A stretch of DNA of 64,000 nt, from assembly GCA_944470555.2 (NCBI GenBank), contig OX104130.1:3286001-3350000 (forward strand), given 5' to 3'. Under the pieces are notes generated by a model. That model worked only from the letters and a program-made list of their open reading frames with translations, was not told the DNA's origin and searched no databases. The DNA comes from Heterobilharzia americana. Lineage: Eukaryota > Platyhelminthes > Trematoda > Strigeidida > Schistosomatidae. Below are positions 48,480 through 59,926 of the stretch, piece by piece. A program made the translations under genes and the position numbers. The first letter of the stretch is position 1, and each line of letters opens with the position of its first letter.

Positions 48480-48783
48480 TCAGTGAAGGTTGTGAATGTT
48501 CATCGACTGAGATGTCTAAGATGTGTTACGGACGTCTAGCCACCGGTCTGCCTCGTCGTAGCGTAATGTTGACCGAAGTAGGTCCAGACCTGATAAAGCT
48601 CGAGACAACCAAACTAAAACATAGCATCAATGCATTAAGTCCTCGACTGCTGGTTTGAGCTATATAGGACGATGCGGACTACCCGGTTAGGGTCGGCGAA
48701 ACAGGAGAACCAGTCATTAGAGACTAGGTTATATGACTCAGAACCGATGTGAGTGGCGCAGATGCATACACACATTAACCGCC
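48480..48783 (+). mobile_element. RTE-type 3' fragment, left part of a split copy
   Basis: Matches 34805-35100 of the 31-kb copy up to 'gatgcatacacacatta'. It is then interrupted and resumes at 50219. The last 12 bases are one arm of the nested TSD. Confidence 0.88.
48772..48783. repeat. TSD of the nested insertion, left arm
   Basis: ACATTAACCGCC, repeated exactly at 50219-50230. Confidence 0.9.
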
Positions 48784-50218
48784 ATTATTATTATTTATTA
48801 TTTGTCCCTTGGGTTCCTAGTCGAACATAAGGCTTCACTAGCACGCCTCCATTGCGCGCTGTTTTCTGCAGTCTTTTAAACCTGGCTCCACGACTGCCCA
48901 GAAGCTTTCATTTCTTCCTCATATGATCTCCTCCATGTCACCCTCGGCTAGGACGCCTAACTAGTCGTTTCCCATTTGGCCTCCACTCGACGACCTAGCC
49001 TGGTGCGTGATGTCCCCGAATCGTCTTCTCAGTGTATGCGCAATCCATCTCCACTTCCTTCTGCATATTTGTCGGGCGATGGGTTCTTGGTTGGTTCGTT
49101 CCAAGACAGTCAGAGTTCCTTGTTGCTTGTTCTTATTATTCTGGCCATCTGATCTTCAGTATCGAGTGAGCGTAGGTGGCAGCTGTTGATGAATGTTTGT
49201 AGTTTGTTGGAAATGCTTTCCGTAATGTACCAAGTCTCTCAACCATCACACAGAAGCACTGACCTGACTGAATTAGTGTTGAAAATTCGGATCTTGTTCT
49301 TTATGCTGAGTACAGAAGATCCCCACACTGGTTTCAGATTAATGAAGGCCTGGCTTTGACATCCTCATCTGTGCCACCGCCTGTAGTTGAAACGATGATG
49401 CCTAGGTAGGTAGGTAAGTGAAGGAGACTACTTCCTTTAGGTTTCTCCCGTTGATGGTGATCGGTGCTTGTTGTTGGTGGTTGGGTATCTTCATCAGCTC
49501 TGTCTTCTCTACGTCCACTTAAAGTCCCATCTTCTCTGTTCTGCCTCTTCTGTCAACTTGTTGGTTTCCGCCTGTAGATGTTCGAGTTTGTGCGACATTA
49601 GACATAGGCATTATTTGTAGGTGCTTAGCGTAGCATTGTATGATTATGACCTTCCTTCCTTTTGAGTTGAACCTTGCTGTTATGATCCTGGAGGAGATTG
49701 GTTCCCACTGCATGAGAGAGAGCCTTCGATGCTCTTGAGGACATCATGATAGCTACTCCAAAACTCTATGTGGTCGTGGCTGTCGTCTGGGTGAGAATAT
49801 CGGTGTAGATTATTGACTCTCCAATTGACAGTTTGGAGAGGCCACTTCCATTCTATCTGCTTTCGCGGATTCCTAGCACTTCTAGCCTACACCTTTTCAT
49901 CTGTTTGGCAATCTGAGCAGCCTTGCTAGGTTCAAACATTGTGTGGACATTCCATGTCCCCATGTTTACTTTCGCTTTCATCGAGATGAGAGAAGACACA
50001 TCCGCCGATTGGCTTCCTGAAGGCCTTCACCAACCGGCGTCCTTTCGCCTCTCCGATTCCAGCGGGGGATAATTTTGTTTTTATTTTTTATATTTTGTTT
50101 GTGCTTTGAAGTTTCTTTAGCGGTTGGATTGGTTTTCTGGGGTGGGGTTGCTAACCCTATGTCCAACCTTCACTTAGGACCGGCTAGTAACTCGTGAACT
50201 ATTTACCTAGGCGAGGTT
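48784..50218 (-). mobile_element. nested, internally deleted RTE-type element (different family)
   Basis: A 1.43-kb element flanked by an exact 12-bp TSD, inserted into an RTE tail. On the minus strand it starts with a GC-richer 5' UTR (50218-49990), then an endonuclease start (KVNMGTWNVHTMFEPSKAAQ, near 49980-49910), 'FGVAIMMSSRASKALSHAVG', and 'SSRIITARFNSKGRKVIIIQ' (49705-49645). The central endonuclease, linker and RT palm are absent. The sequence resumes with the post-RT region (NNQQQAPITINGRNLKEVVS, about 49480-49430, then FTYL) and ends at an (AAT)n tail that reads as ATT units at 48784. This layout is that of the SR2-like RTE group, from which it differs by a large internal deletion. 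Confidence 0.88.
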
Positions 50219-50415
50219 ACATTAACCGCCCTACCTAATCTTATCTCATTCTTCCTTCATCTCTTTTACTACTTTCTACTTCTAATTCCTTTGATCGGTT
50301 AGTCTTTACTTCTCCATTTCTCATTTTATTGCCTTTTTGCTTGATGTCCTGATATGAGTCTGGCAACTTTGACGGTTATGCAGTAATACCTGGTCCTGTG
50401 TTGACCGTGATGATA
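50219..50415 (+). mobile_element. RTE 3' UTR, right part of the split copy
   Basis: Continues 48480-48783: 'cctacctaatcttatctc' through 'gcagtaatacctggtcctgt'-like sequence, matching 35105-35290. Confidence 0.88.
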
Positions 50416-50594
50416 ACTTCAGAGATTGCATGTGTAAAATCATTGAATTAATTGATCATCCTTTCCTACTTCGTCTACTTTATCAAGATACTTACAATAC
50501 ATACTAAGCCTTTCCTATTTTAAGATTGTTTCAATCATAATGATAGAAGTAGTCAAGAGAGATACATTTTCACTAACCATATGCACCTCCGTGT

Positions 50595-50700
50595 TGTGAG
50601 TTTTCCTGGCGTCGATAGGTAGATCAGGGGTTCGAACCCGTGACCGATAAGTTGGAAGTCAGGTGCCTGGACCGATGAACTACAGCTCCGTCAGTATTAG
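50595..50700 (-). repeat. tRNA-derived SINE head (type F here)
   Basis: Minus strand: 'ggagctgtagttcatcggtc' as the A-box side and 'cgggttcgaacccctgat' with a perfect B box, spaced as in a tRNA. The acceptor ends do not pair, so I read a tRNA-derived repeat rather than a tRNA gene. Confidence 0.55.
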
Positions 50701-50801
50701 TAGTATTTTAAATACTGGCTAATGAATTTTTTTCACCAATCAATCAGTCGTTTATTGAGTTTAAAACAATGTATATTTCTGTCAACTTCATGTTTCTTTA
50801 G

Positions 50802-51329
50802 CGACCCCCATGCACCAGATTGTTTGATGACACTCCAAAATGCTCTTCGTCTTCTGTCGCGTCAACATCCACATCATCGTCGTTCAACGAGAATAATAAT
50901 CGGCCAAAAAGAAGTTTCACTAACTCCTCAACCCTGACAACATATAATTCCTGTGATGAAGCTAAATCTATAGCTATTGTAACTGCCAAAGCAACTGCTT
51001 GGAATCGTGCATTGTTACGATTTTCATCCTCCTCAACAGTGACCACATCTTTGTTAAACTCACAAAGGTCTAATCTTTCCTATCTCAATATGAACAATAC
51101 TAATAACAGAATAAAAATTGATGAAGCATTCAGCTTTGATTCACACAATCTCCACACCTTTCCAAACAGTAAAGATTCTATGATGGAATACTACAATAAT
51201 CTATCATCTTATAAATCCCGTCATCAAGTTAAAAATAGTATCAATTTGGATCCACTGAAACCATTACAATTTTCCGCAAGAAAACAACCTCATTTGTCAC
51301 TTCGACGTGTTGTACAAGTTGGTAATGAA
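50802..51329 (+). CDS. Myb/SANT-repeat protein, exon 7
   Basis: The largest exon: acceptor tgtttctttag, donor AATGAA|gtaagt, exactly 176 codons, entering and leaving on codon boundaries. It begins RPPCTRLFDDTPKCSSSSVA and has a Ser/Thr run, a basic stretch (NRPKRSF) that could be part of a nuclear localisation signal, an Ala/Lys-rich helix (AKSIAIVTAKATAWNRALL), then polar sequence ending SLRRVVQVGNE. No catalytic domain is recognised. The open frame continues past the donor by chance to 51371. Confidence 0.88.
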
Positions 51330-51535
51330 GTAAGTGTGTATCATATATTTCTTTTTATACCTAAACTCTAATCCTTTTACTGTGAGAATGAATTCTGACA
51401 CAAATTCTTAGCAGCTGTTGACCACATTTGTTCCGGGTGATAAAATATTCGCCTGCTTGTGATATTAACCTCACAATATACTCGAATGGTGGCTGTTTCA
51501 AAACTTAACTGACGATTATATTTAAGATATTCAGT

Positions 51536-51835
51536 TGATTGACTTCACGTTGGTTATTCGTTACAGACTGATATCAGATGGAGAACTTTCGAAAACCTGG
51601 GAGCACTGGACAGCTAGCCGCCTCGTCCTAGTATGGGACTGCTCAGCAATGCGCACCCATAACCCCACCGAGGATCAAACCCAGGACCTTTAGGTTCCAT
51701 GACCAGTACGCCATGAATACCAACTTGAAATGACTAAATCCTGACAGACCCCAAAATGAAGTTGATGTAGTAGTGCTCACTGGTGACTACTTTCGAGAGG
51801 TGATTCCTAGAGTTCCAAAAAGAAGTGACCGGTGG
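51536..51835. repeat. SINE dimer segment duplicated at 57516-57815
   Basis: An inverted type C unit (B-box side read in reverse, 'ggatcaaacccaggacct') is fused to the start of a plus-strand unit ('gtgctcactggtgactactt'). About 285 bp is nearly identical to 57516-57815 with only a handful of differences, including one-base length changes. The plus-strand part continues in diverged form to about 52040. Confidence 0.75.
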
Positions 51836-52189
51836 GGCCAGGACGAAGCCGAAACCTTCAGGTCCCGTGGCCAACACATCAGTAGGCCATTACGTTCACA
51901 GTTCCCTACTTCTATCGATTCGCGATATAGTATGACCTCCATCCAATGTCATTAGTAAGCTTTTGGTTTTGTATGCGACTTGTTCTACCCTACGGGTCAT
52001 GACTTCTCATTAGAACTTCAAGATATTCATTTCCAAACAGGTCACCAATAAACTAATAAGTAATTCAGTTTTGGAGGTTTATTTGTTGATTTTAAGTTGG
52101 TGTTCATTGTGGGCTCTGGCATCCGTCTTCAAACACTAAATCAGTTGTCAACCAAACCTAATTGTGTATTTATATTTTGTAGTGATTAA

Positions 52190-52320
52190 TTAACGTGTTC
52201 GATCCCTAGCCGGGTCATGGGTGCGTACTGATGAGGAGTCCCATAATAGGGTGCTCCGAGGTTTTCAATAGTTCTCTGATTGCTGAGTCCGTGGTGAATA
52301 TTACTTGAAAAATAGTGTAG
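52190..52320 (+). repeat. type C SINE piece
   Basis: 'taattaacgtgttcgatccc' then 'tagccgggtcatgggtgcgt' and 'ccgtggtgaatattacttga', as in 41785-41945. Confidence 0.6.
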
Positions 52321-52794
52321 CATCACTTATTTTCGTTTTAACGAAAGACATACAATAGAGATAATAGTTTTAATCAGAGGAAAAGATCAAACTGAAAAAG
52401 TAGTCAGTGAATGCGAGATTGTACTTCCAACGCCTACGACAATGCAGATTTGTTTGTTAGAATATTTTGTGTGTACAACATGAATATGTGTTGTTGTTGT
52501 TCTGTCTATGAAGTACTGAAAAACTGACTGTTGTATAAACACAAATTTTATGCTTGTAGCATAAGAGTGTGTATCATATGTAGTCGGTTGGTTGACACCT
52601 ACTCAACTGTTTGCGTTTAAGATACGGTGATGATATTAGTCTCTTTCAAAAATTAGATAAGCCTTGCTTACAGTATTGTGTTGCGATCTTATGTATTTAC
52701 GGGGTTGAATTTTAATTTCTAAAAGAGCCAATTAACAACTTTAGTGAGGTGGTGTGTACTAAAGAAGGAAAATAAACTCGTTTCACTATTTTAG

Positions 52795-52975
52795 CGAATT
52801 GAATCCAAATATACACTCAGCAGCCTTGTGTACGTACATTCGTTCAATAGGCAATGCATATCTCCTATTGTATGAGGGCTAATGGTACCTCAGTAGGTGG
52901 AGAAGAGGGGTTAGAACCGATGAATTGCTGGTTGAAAATCATCTATCTAAACCCATAATCCACAGCTTTATGTTT
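52795..52975 (-). repeat. type B SINE copy, inverted
   Basis: Minus strand has 'ggctgctgagtgtatatttg', 'taggagatatgcattgccta' and the head 'gattttcaaccagcaattca' then 'cggttctaacccc'. Confidence 0.55.
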
Positions 52976-53255
52976 AGCCGTACAACACTGCATTTTCTTT
53001 ATAGTTGTAGGATGAAAGATAAAACCAATGCCTTTTGGGATTACATATCCATCCATCGGCGAAGTAGGAAATGCAACTGTCAGTTATTCCTGTGAAATAA
53101 GGTGGTTACACAATGCGAAAGAAATAATCTGTGTGTTCACTGTATGTTGCTTTGAAATAAAATTTATTTCATCATATTCTTTATTACTGCATTGATTAAT
53201 CTGTTGTTTATTCACATTCGTTTGTTTTTTTTTGAATACATGTATTTATTTAAAG

Positions 53256-53363
53256 AGCGATTGGCGAAAAGTTGCTTTTGGTTATGGTGACGACTGTAAA
53301 GTCTTGCGTCGATTGGCTAAATCATTTACTGACAATTTTCAACAATCTGAAGAGGATATCTAA
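53256..53363 (+). CDS. Myb/SANT-repeat protein, last exon
   Basis: Acceptor ttatttaaag; 35 codons in phase with exon 7 and a TAA stop at 53361-53363. It reads SDWRKVAFGYGDDCKVLRRL and then AKSFTDNFQQSEEDI, a charged, probably helical C-terminus. Confidence 0.85.
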   Translation, partial: SDWRKVAFGYGDDCKVLRRLAKSFTDNFQQSEEDI

Positions 53364-54760
53364 CAGATCTGACGAAATCCCCGGGGTTCTTCATCAATAA
53401 TGCCTTCACTGTTTATCCCAACACCACCCCCACTCTAGCCTCCTTCCCATCAATATCAACCAACAGACATTGCATAAGTGAAATGAAAGCAGATGGGTAG
53501 TAGGTGGTGATGGGAATTCTCATTATCTCAACATTCTACTTTTTTTCATATACCATAAGTGTGTGTGAGGGTGCGTCTCGATGTGATGATCAAACTATCT
53601 CATAATTTTATTCTCTAACTTTTCACAGTGAACATTTCTACTTTAATCTGATAGGTGTGTTTTATTGATTTCATGTTTCTCAGTCTCTTTCTCTTTGTGA
53701 TGTCTTTTCTACCCGTCATGTTATTGATATTACTGAAAATCAGGGCGAGAAAAAGTCACACGCCTATGAGATAATGATCTGGATTCTTGTGTGTGTGTGT
53801 GTGAAGACAATCTGCTACATTCACTAGTGCTCTTCAATGACTCATATGTTGAATGAATGCAGTGTTCAGACAGAATCATACCATCTTTTTTAAGTTAGGA
53901 CTAACTTTCTTACATATACATATATTATTTAGGCATCTTTTATCATACTACTATCAGTGGGAATGTTACCAGTAATAGTTAGTAATAGTACTAATATTAT
54001 TACTACAGTTTTTTGTCAAAAAAGTAAAGCAATCATGTGATATTTATTGCGCATACCTACACATAAACCAATAGAGAAACATATGATGAGTTTTTTATTC
54101 TTTCATAATGACCATTGTTGTTGCATACTTTATTCTTATGCCCAACTTTTCACTGTACATCCAACCATCAGCCTTTAGATGGCAACGTTTCATCTGCGAG
54201 TTTTGCTATTACACTTTCATATTCATCCTTTAATCTCTATGTCTTCTACACATGTATGATATATGTCACTGGATTGTTGTTGTCGGTGTGTGTATGTGTG
54301 TGTGATTTCCATTTCTTCTTCAACAAATATGTGTATGGCTTCATTTTAAACTTATCTTCAGTGCAATCTAAGCGGAGGACAGTGTTGTATGCCAGTTCCA
54401 GGAGAAAGGGAGACGGGGAAAGACAGCAACAAAATGATAATAATCATACTAATAATATATGCATTTAACAGGACTAATTAGTCTCTCTAAAGATTCTGCT
54501 TTTTCTCTGCTATGTTGCTTCTGTCTTCTGCTAACTTTATCACAATTTCGTCTTTTTAATGATTCATTTTTCAGTAGATGACCCTACTGGTGGTAGGTGT
54601 TTGTTTTGTTGTTTGTAATTCTCCATGATGAACACTCGGTCCGTTTATTTCACTTCTTTTTTTTATAAGTTGTCATACATCAGTAAATTTTCTTTTTATA
54701 AACTTCAGGTGTTTCTTTCCTCATTAAGATAATCAGTATATAAATTAATAAATTATTCAT
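53364..54760 (+). other. probable 3' UTR and flank of the Myb/SANT gene
   Basis: It lacks the RTE and SINE pieces seen elsewhere, which fits a transcribed 3' UTR. A candidate AATAAA lies at 54747-54752. The open frame at 54115-54468 has no domain and includes a GT repeat. Confidence 0.45.
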
Positions 54761-55984
54761 TTAGACTTGCCTATTGGGAATCAGTCAGTGCGCTGCATAC
54801 CATGCGTATCACATATCCAGTCGATGAAGGTTAACAACTGTTTTTCCTCTCCTCTCTAAACCTGTACACCTGACGTTTGCGTTACTGAAGTGGTGATACT
54901 ATGAAACACGACTTGTGTTACGAAGACAATGGTGGTCGAACACCAGAGGCCTCTACTTTTTTTTTTAGTTATGGACAGTTGGCAAGAAGCCCTGCTTACC
55001 TAGGTTTTATGTGTGGTGGCGGCACTCGTCAACAAGACATATCTACGAGTTGATATCGTTTGATGGATTTGAGATGGCTTAATCGACTACCGCAGCCAGC
55101 GGCCTTACCATAGCTATCTTGCTCATGATTGGCCTATTTCAGCACTGTACGACGCGGGTTCGAAGCCTTCTACGTAAATCACTTCCCTAGAGATTGGAAA
55201 CATATCTATCTGATGCTTGCCAATAAGTACAAAACGTATTTCTGCCAACCGATTTCTAATATCTAACATCATGGTGCATTCTGACTATACTGAAGAAAGC
55301 AAAATAGAAATATAACAGACTAGGCATCTAAAACACATAATGTCTATGTCTCCATCAAACAATTTGAATGTCCACTGTTTTCCCCATAATTTTGAACTCC
55401 AATATGTTTACAGGTAGTTCGTAGAAGAATAGCCTACGTGTGTGTAGGCTATATACAGTAGATGGGTTGATCAAAGCTTTATTGTCAATCACATTTTGGA
55501 GCAGATTCATTCAACATTTCATTACCAGTATTTACCATTAGAAAAGTAGTTTATATATTCCCAAACTAGATTCGTGTCACTGTATTAGTTTATGCAATAC
55601 AACTCAACTTTGTGCCAGATCATGAAACATGCTTACTGTCTGTATGTATGAGAGAGTGAGGGCTTACAATATGAATCGGTTAACCGAAGTGGAACACAAG
55701 TTCCATTATGTGGAAATCCTATGTCTACAGCCACTCACCACGGCGTAATTGTTTTAGTTAGTTGTCCTTCAAAATTAACTTCTGTCATCATTCTTTTTAA
55801 AAGTCATTGTGTTGTGCAAACAAGGGGGTGATAGCTGGTTAGGAGGTGATGAGGTTACCCGTTTATCTTCTCGTCTATGACTGTGCTTTAATGAAACTTT
55901 TCAAAATAATGTTTAAAAAGACAATCTTAAGATCTTATGGCTTTTTCCCAACTATGTTTTGTCCTTTACTGATGAACCTTAATG
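54761..55984. other. intergenic sequence; one tRNA-like trace
   Basis: A SINE-like head near 55080-55175 carries a B-box-like 'gcgggttcgaagcc'. Nothing else recognised. Confidence 0.4.
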
Positions 55985-56350
55985 ACCAGCAGTGGATGCA
56001 ACAGGACGTGTTTTGTCCGTTTGGGGCTCGTCAGCTGTATCCACCTTTCTGCAACATAAAACTATGCCCATTAGACAAGGAGTGGCTGTCGTAACTCAGT
56101 AGCATAATGTCTAACACTTTAATGTTTGATGAAATGGGTGCTGAGTTCGAGCCACAGTGGGAATGACGTCAATCGCTGGGAGGTAGGTACATTCAGCTGA
56201 CGAATCTCATCCAGGATGAAAGACACATTTTGAATTTCAGTGTTAGGCAGTATATCGATACTTAAGTTATCGACAGTATCGAGGGATCAGCACGGGAGCG
56301 TATTTATCAATAGTGGTCAATCGTTTTGATCCAATCAACGACCATGTTTT
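55985..56350. repeat. inverted pair of Sm-alpha-like pieces
   Basis: A minus-strand piece (55985-56045; core CTGACGAG kept, but CAAAAC replaces CGAAAC) faces a plus-strand decayed unit (56075-56350; core CTGACGAA, triplet ATT). Confidence 0.65.
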
Positions 56351-56530
56351 GTTTGGTTCATGAGGGAAAAAACTATGCAGTTGTATCGACCGCTTAACTT
56401 ACCTCAATACACATGTCTGTTAATCCACTCCGTTGTTAACTTTCGCTACATTTGATACCGACAAGATATCACTATTAAAGAGTCAAGTATGCAGTAGCGT
56501 AGTCCTTTCCTGCATCCTACATAGTCGAAA

Positions 56531-57065
56531 CCCGGCCAATATCTGATACCTTGATGAGGTGATCGGGCTTGCATATCACAGTGACACAACGAGCTACACT
56601 GTTGGAACACTCTTTTCCTCGGGGTCCTATCATGCCAAAAAGGTGCGTTGGAAAGTAGTAAGGTGAAAAGCAGTTAGCATTTTCGTGCAAATTGCTACAT
56701 TATTGACGGTGGTCCAAGGGCGAAGTGGTACTACTGACTGAAAGAAGAGTGATAGCAATTAGGTGTTTCCCGCCGGTGAAAGCGGTACCACGGTGGTGCT
56801 GCTTCCTATATGGGAAGGAGAGGGGGTTAGAAAAGGTCGACACCCAGAATACCACTCTCCTTCTTGCCACATAGTCTCTTAGTGCCGACGGTATGTCTTC
56901 TCTATCCGACGTTAGAACAACCAAATCTCAAAACTAATTGGCAAAAGACTCGAATGGGCTCTGTGGTCACAAGTCTTTTTCGCTCTCAAGTGTCTTAAGA
57001 AGAAATAGACTTCCGCAGTTTGGGCAGAGAGGAAGTATCAACCGCCAGCATGCTTCCACACAGGT
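56531..57065 (+). mobile_element. old RTE 5' UTR fragment
   Basis: Starts with CCCGGCC at 56531, lining up with the 5' end of the two TSD-flanked copies, and follows them ('gatcgggcttgcatatcac', 'gtgcaaattgctacatta', 'agaaatagacttccgcagtt') to 'gtatcaaccgccagcatgct'. The ribozyme-like spacing is kept (P3 ACC/GGT with a 7-nt loop) but P1 has one mismatch and one G-U pair, and P2 is damaged. No coding region or 3' end. Confidence 0.85.
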
Positions 57066-57515
57066 GCAAAAAAATGACACTTAGCTTCTTCCTTTTTGTA
57101 GAACAATAAGATTTCAATATAATGTTTTAGACACAAAAATAACAGCAGTCAAGGAACTGAGATATGGTAGTCAAGTATACAGTTAACTGTACCGCTGTCA
57201 ACAACGAGTCTTACAAATGTTATGTGTGTTAGCTGACGGCAATCAGCATGGAGACCTGGATATGGGTTTCGCGCTTATTGGCAGTCTACAACAAGGCATG
57301 TTTACAATCTTAGGAGAATTGATTTGTCTGTCCTCTGAGATACGAATCCATGTCACCCAATTATGCAGGCAGCGACATTGTCATTATGGTATTCGATCTA
57401 TCTAAGGTGCACTGTTGCGGTGAACCTCATGGCTTGATGGTAACATTATAAAGTGACTGGTAGAGTCCGACCAGCACTCAAAATTAGACAATATGAGGCT
57501 GAATTCGGGGGGTTG
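57066..57515. other. nothing recognised
   Basis: A 62-codon open frame at 57217-57405 has no domain and no splice support. Confidence 0.4.
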
Positions 57516-57815
57516 CGGGATTTATTGACTTAACGTTGGTATTTATCACAGACTGATATCAGATAGAGAACTTTCGAAAACCTGGGAGCACTGGACAGCT
57601 AGCCGCCTCGTCTAGTATGGGACTGCTCAGCAATGCGCACCCATAACCCCACCGAGGATCAAACCCAGGATCTTTAGGTTCCATGACCAGTACGCCATGA
57701 ATACCAACTTGAAATGACTAAATCCTGACAGACCCCAAAATGAAGTTGATGTAGTAGTGCTCACTGGTGACTACTTTCGAGAGGTGATTCCTAGAGTTCC
57801 AAAAAAAGTCACCGG
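57516..57815. repeat. SINE dimer segment duplicated from or to 51536-51835
   Basis: See 51536-51835. Here the plus-strand unit is complete and continues to about 58060. Confidence 0.75.
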
Positions 57816-58060
57816 TGAGGCAAACATAGTGGCTATGAGGAAAACTACTCAGCAACGATATTAGGTCATGGTCGAGCTGTGTCATGAACTGATAGAAGTA
57901 AGGAATATGGAACATTGGTTTCCGACTTGGTCGCTTAATGGTAATATGCCGGCCACGAAACCTGAAGGTCCTGGGTTCAATTCCTGGAGGGCTGGGGTCA
58001 CAGATGCGCACTGCTGAACAGTTCCATACTAGGACGAAGCAGCTGTTGAATGTTCCTACA
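57790..58060 (+). repeat. type C SINE copy
   Basis: Head 'tggtcgcttaatggtaatat' with B box 'gggttcaattcc', then 'cactgctgaacagttccata' as in 41745-41945. Confidence 0.65.
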
Positions 58061-59180
58061 TGCTGAATGTCAACTTGAAATCAATATCAAATTGGTTCCT
58101 CTGCAGCGACTAATCTACGTTTGTGTCAATCATATCTTAAACCGTTATAGAATGAATACTATTGAGTGATAAATACGTCCTGCGTGTACTTGTTTTCTGT
58201 CCTAACGATGATGATAAGGCTGACAACAACATCTGATATCATCAATTTAATTTATCACACACATGTTTCTCCCCACCAGCACAACCTTTCTGCAGAATAG
58301 AATGACAATTGAATCAACCATTCTAGACTGTTGTTTGTTTTTATTATCTGTCTAGATCGTTTGACCCCTTAACTGTTATTTTTGTCTTCCACATAAACCA
58401 TTGTTTTCCCCCTTTTTGATCTAACAGTTATCATAAGGGTAGAGGAAATAGTACATGATGTTTAATTTTTGTTTCAAGTCTAAAACTGAAGTTGATAGGT
58501 GGTAAGCCAGACAAACAATAAATTCATTTTTCTCATTCCAGACTTACGAATAATTGGACACATATATTTGTGATAAGAAAACAAAACAATAAAAAGACGT
58601 AATTTGTCTGAGTCATATTGTAGTCACTTTTGGTCATGGTCACAACTCTTGAATCTTTATCAGGTCTGAGCATGATAATATCTGAATTTTATCGTAGTTC
58701 CTTCGAAACTCTGAAATGTTCGAATATTAAAGTGTTTTACTGTTTCATATAGCCTTCGGAGAACTGGTGAGCTATCTTTGAAACCAATTCTGATCATCAT
58801 TGGAAGTTGGAAATAAGGCACAGACAAAATTTTTTTGCAAATTCTGTATGGATTGCGCTAATCTGAAAATTGTATACGAGGAATACAACATTTTGATCCT
58901 CTTTCTGTTAAGTAAATCGTGTAACATTAGAGAGATTAGTCAAGTATTTATTTGCATTAATAGAGAAAGAATGAATGTGCATTTTATCGTCAACTGAGTG
59001 AGTTACACAACTTCTTTGGCATATTCCCTTCTGCTTTGTAAGTTGACTACAAAACCGTAGGAATTTCAAATAGCATATTATTGATAATTTCAATAAAACA
59101 TATGATGCGCCAATTAACATCGGGTGCAAATAATACTTACAATTTTTCTTTTCCACTGTCGATATGGAATTATTATAAGA
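58061..59180. other. nothing recognised
   Basis: AT-rich sequence with short open frames lacking domains. Confidence 0.4.
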
Positions 59181-59660
59181 CGAATAAGGGGTCGAACCCA
59201 CGACCCTCTGATTCCGCGACCACCATGTTGTTATTCAGTCACTGGGTCGCAACCAAACCATCCACAGTTTCTTACTTTTGTCAGCTCACGATTTTTATGC
59301 AGTTCTCTTGGTGAGTAACTGTCCTCATGTTCGACTTGTCTGACCTTACCAATCATAATTTCTCATTAAAGCTTTGCGAACCTCATCTTGATGTAAGTCA
59401 CTAATGGGCACTAGAATTATTCATTTTTGAGTTTTGTGGGAATTTATTTATTTTGAGTTGGTGTTCATCATGGACTGATATCAGTTGGAGAACCATCGAA
59501 AACCTGGGAGTTGTTTCGTCATAGTGTGCGACTCCTCAGCAGCGTTCACCCATGACCTCTTCTTGCCAAGGGCTCGAACCCAGGGCCTCCAGGTTCCGTG
59601 ACCAGCACCGTGCCATTGAGCAATTGGCCAGAATCCAATGGTCCATATTTCCTACTTCTC
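59181..59660 (-). repeat. type C SINE pieces, inverted
   Basis: 59460-59660 is the reverse complement of the type C unit ('gggctcgaacccagggcctc' holds the inverted B box). 59185-59380 looks like an older related piece ('ggggtcgaacccacgaccct'). Confidence 0.6.
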
Positions 59661-59694
59661 GCAGTATCGACAAATAATAAGGAATTCTTGCACA

Positions 59695-59860
59695 AGAGGT
59701 GGCCATCGTGTCTTAGTGGATAACGCTCTGGTGTTTGAAGCTAACGGTACTGGGCTCCAGCCTCAGTGGGAACAACATCACTCCTCATTGGGGTGGAGGT
59801 ACATCCAGCTGATGGGTCCCGAATGGGATGAAGCGTCTGTCCTGGATTCAACTGCCAGCC

Positions 59861-59864
<4 letters not shown>
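59695..59864 (+). repeat. Sm-alpha-like SINE ending in a TA tract
   Basis: A box 'tcttagtggataacgctctg'. The B box is damaged ('gggctccagcctc'). Hammerhead core reads CTGATGGG with GAAGC, so probably inactive. Confidence 0.7.

Positions 59865-59921
<57 letters not shown>
59865..59921. repeat. (TA)n microsatellite
   Basis: About 28 units at the 3' edge of a Sm-alpha-like SINE. Both strands give spurious Ile/Tyr open frames. Confidence 0.95.

Positions 59922-59926
<5 letters not shown>

Larger units (their letters stand above)
46756..50801 (+). other. intron 6 of the Myb/SANT gene
   Basis: Donor gtaagt, acceptor tgtttctttag. It is made almost wholly of SINE and RTE pieces; 48000-48480 shows nothing recognised. 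Confidence 0.75.
51330..53255 (+). other. intron 7 of the Myb/SANT gene
   Basis: Donor gtaagt, acceptor tttatttaaag. It contains SINE pieces at 51536, 52190 and 52795. The rest shows nothing recognised. Confidence 0.75.

Noticed and set aside
50598..50690. Possible tRNA gene on the minus strand
   Set aside because: Perfect B box, but no closed acceptor stem by eye; more likely a SINE head.
54115..54468. 117-codon open frame downstream of the last exon
   Set aside because: Contains a GT repeat, no domain, and lies in the probable 3' UTR.
57217..57405. 62-codon open frame as a small gene
   Set aside because: No domain, no conserved context, length expected by chance.
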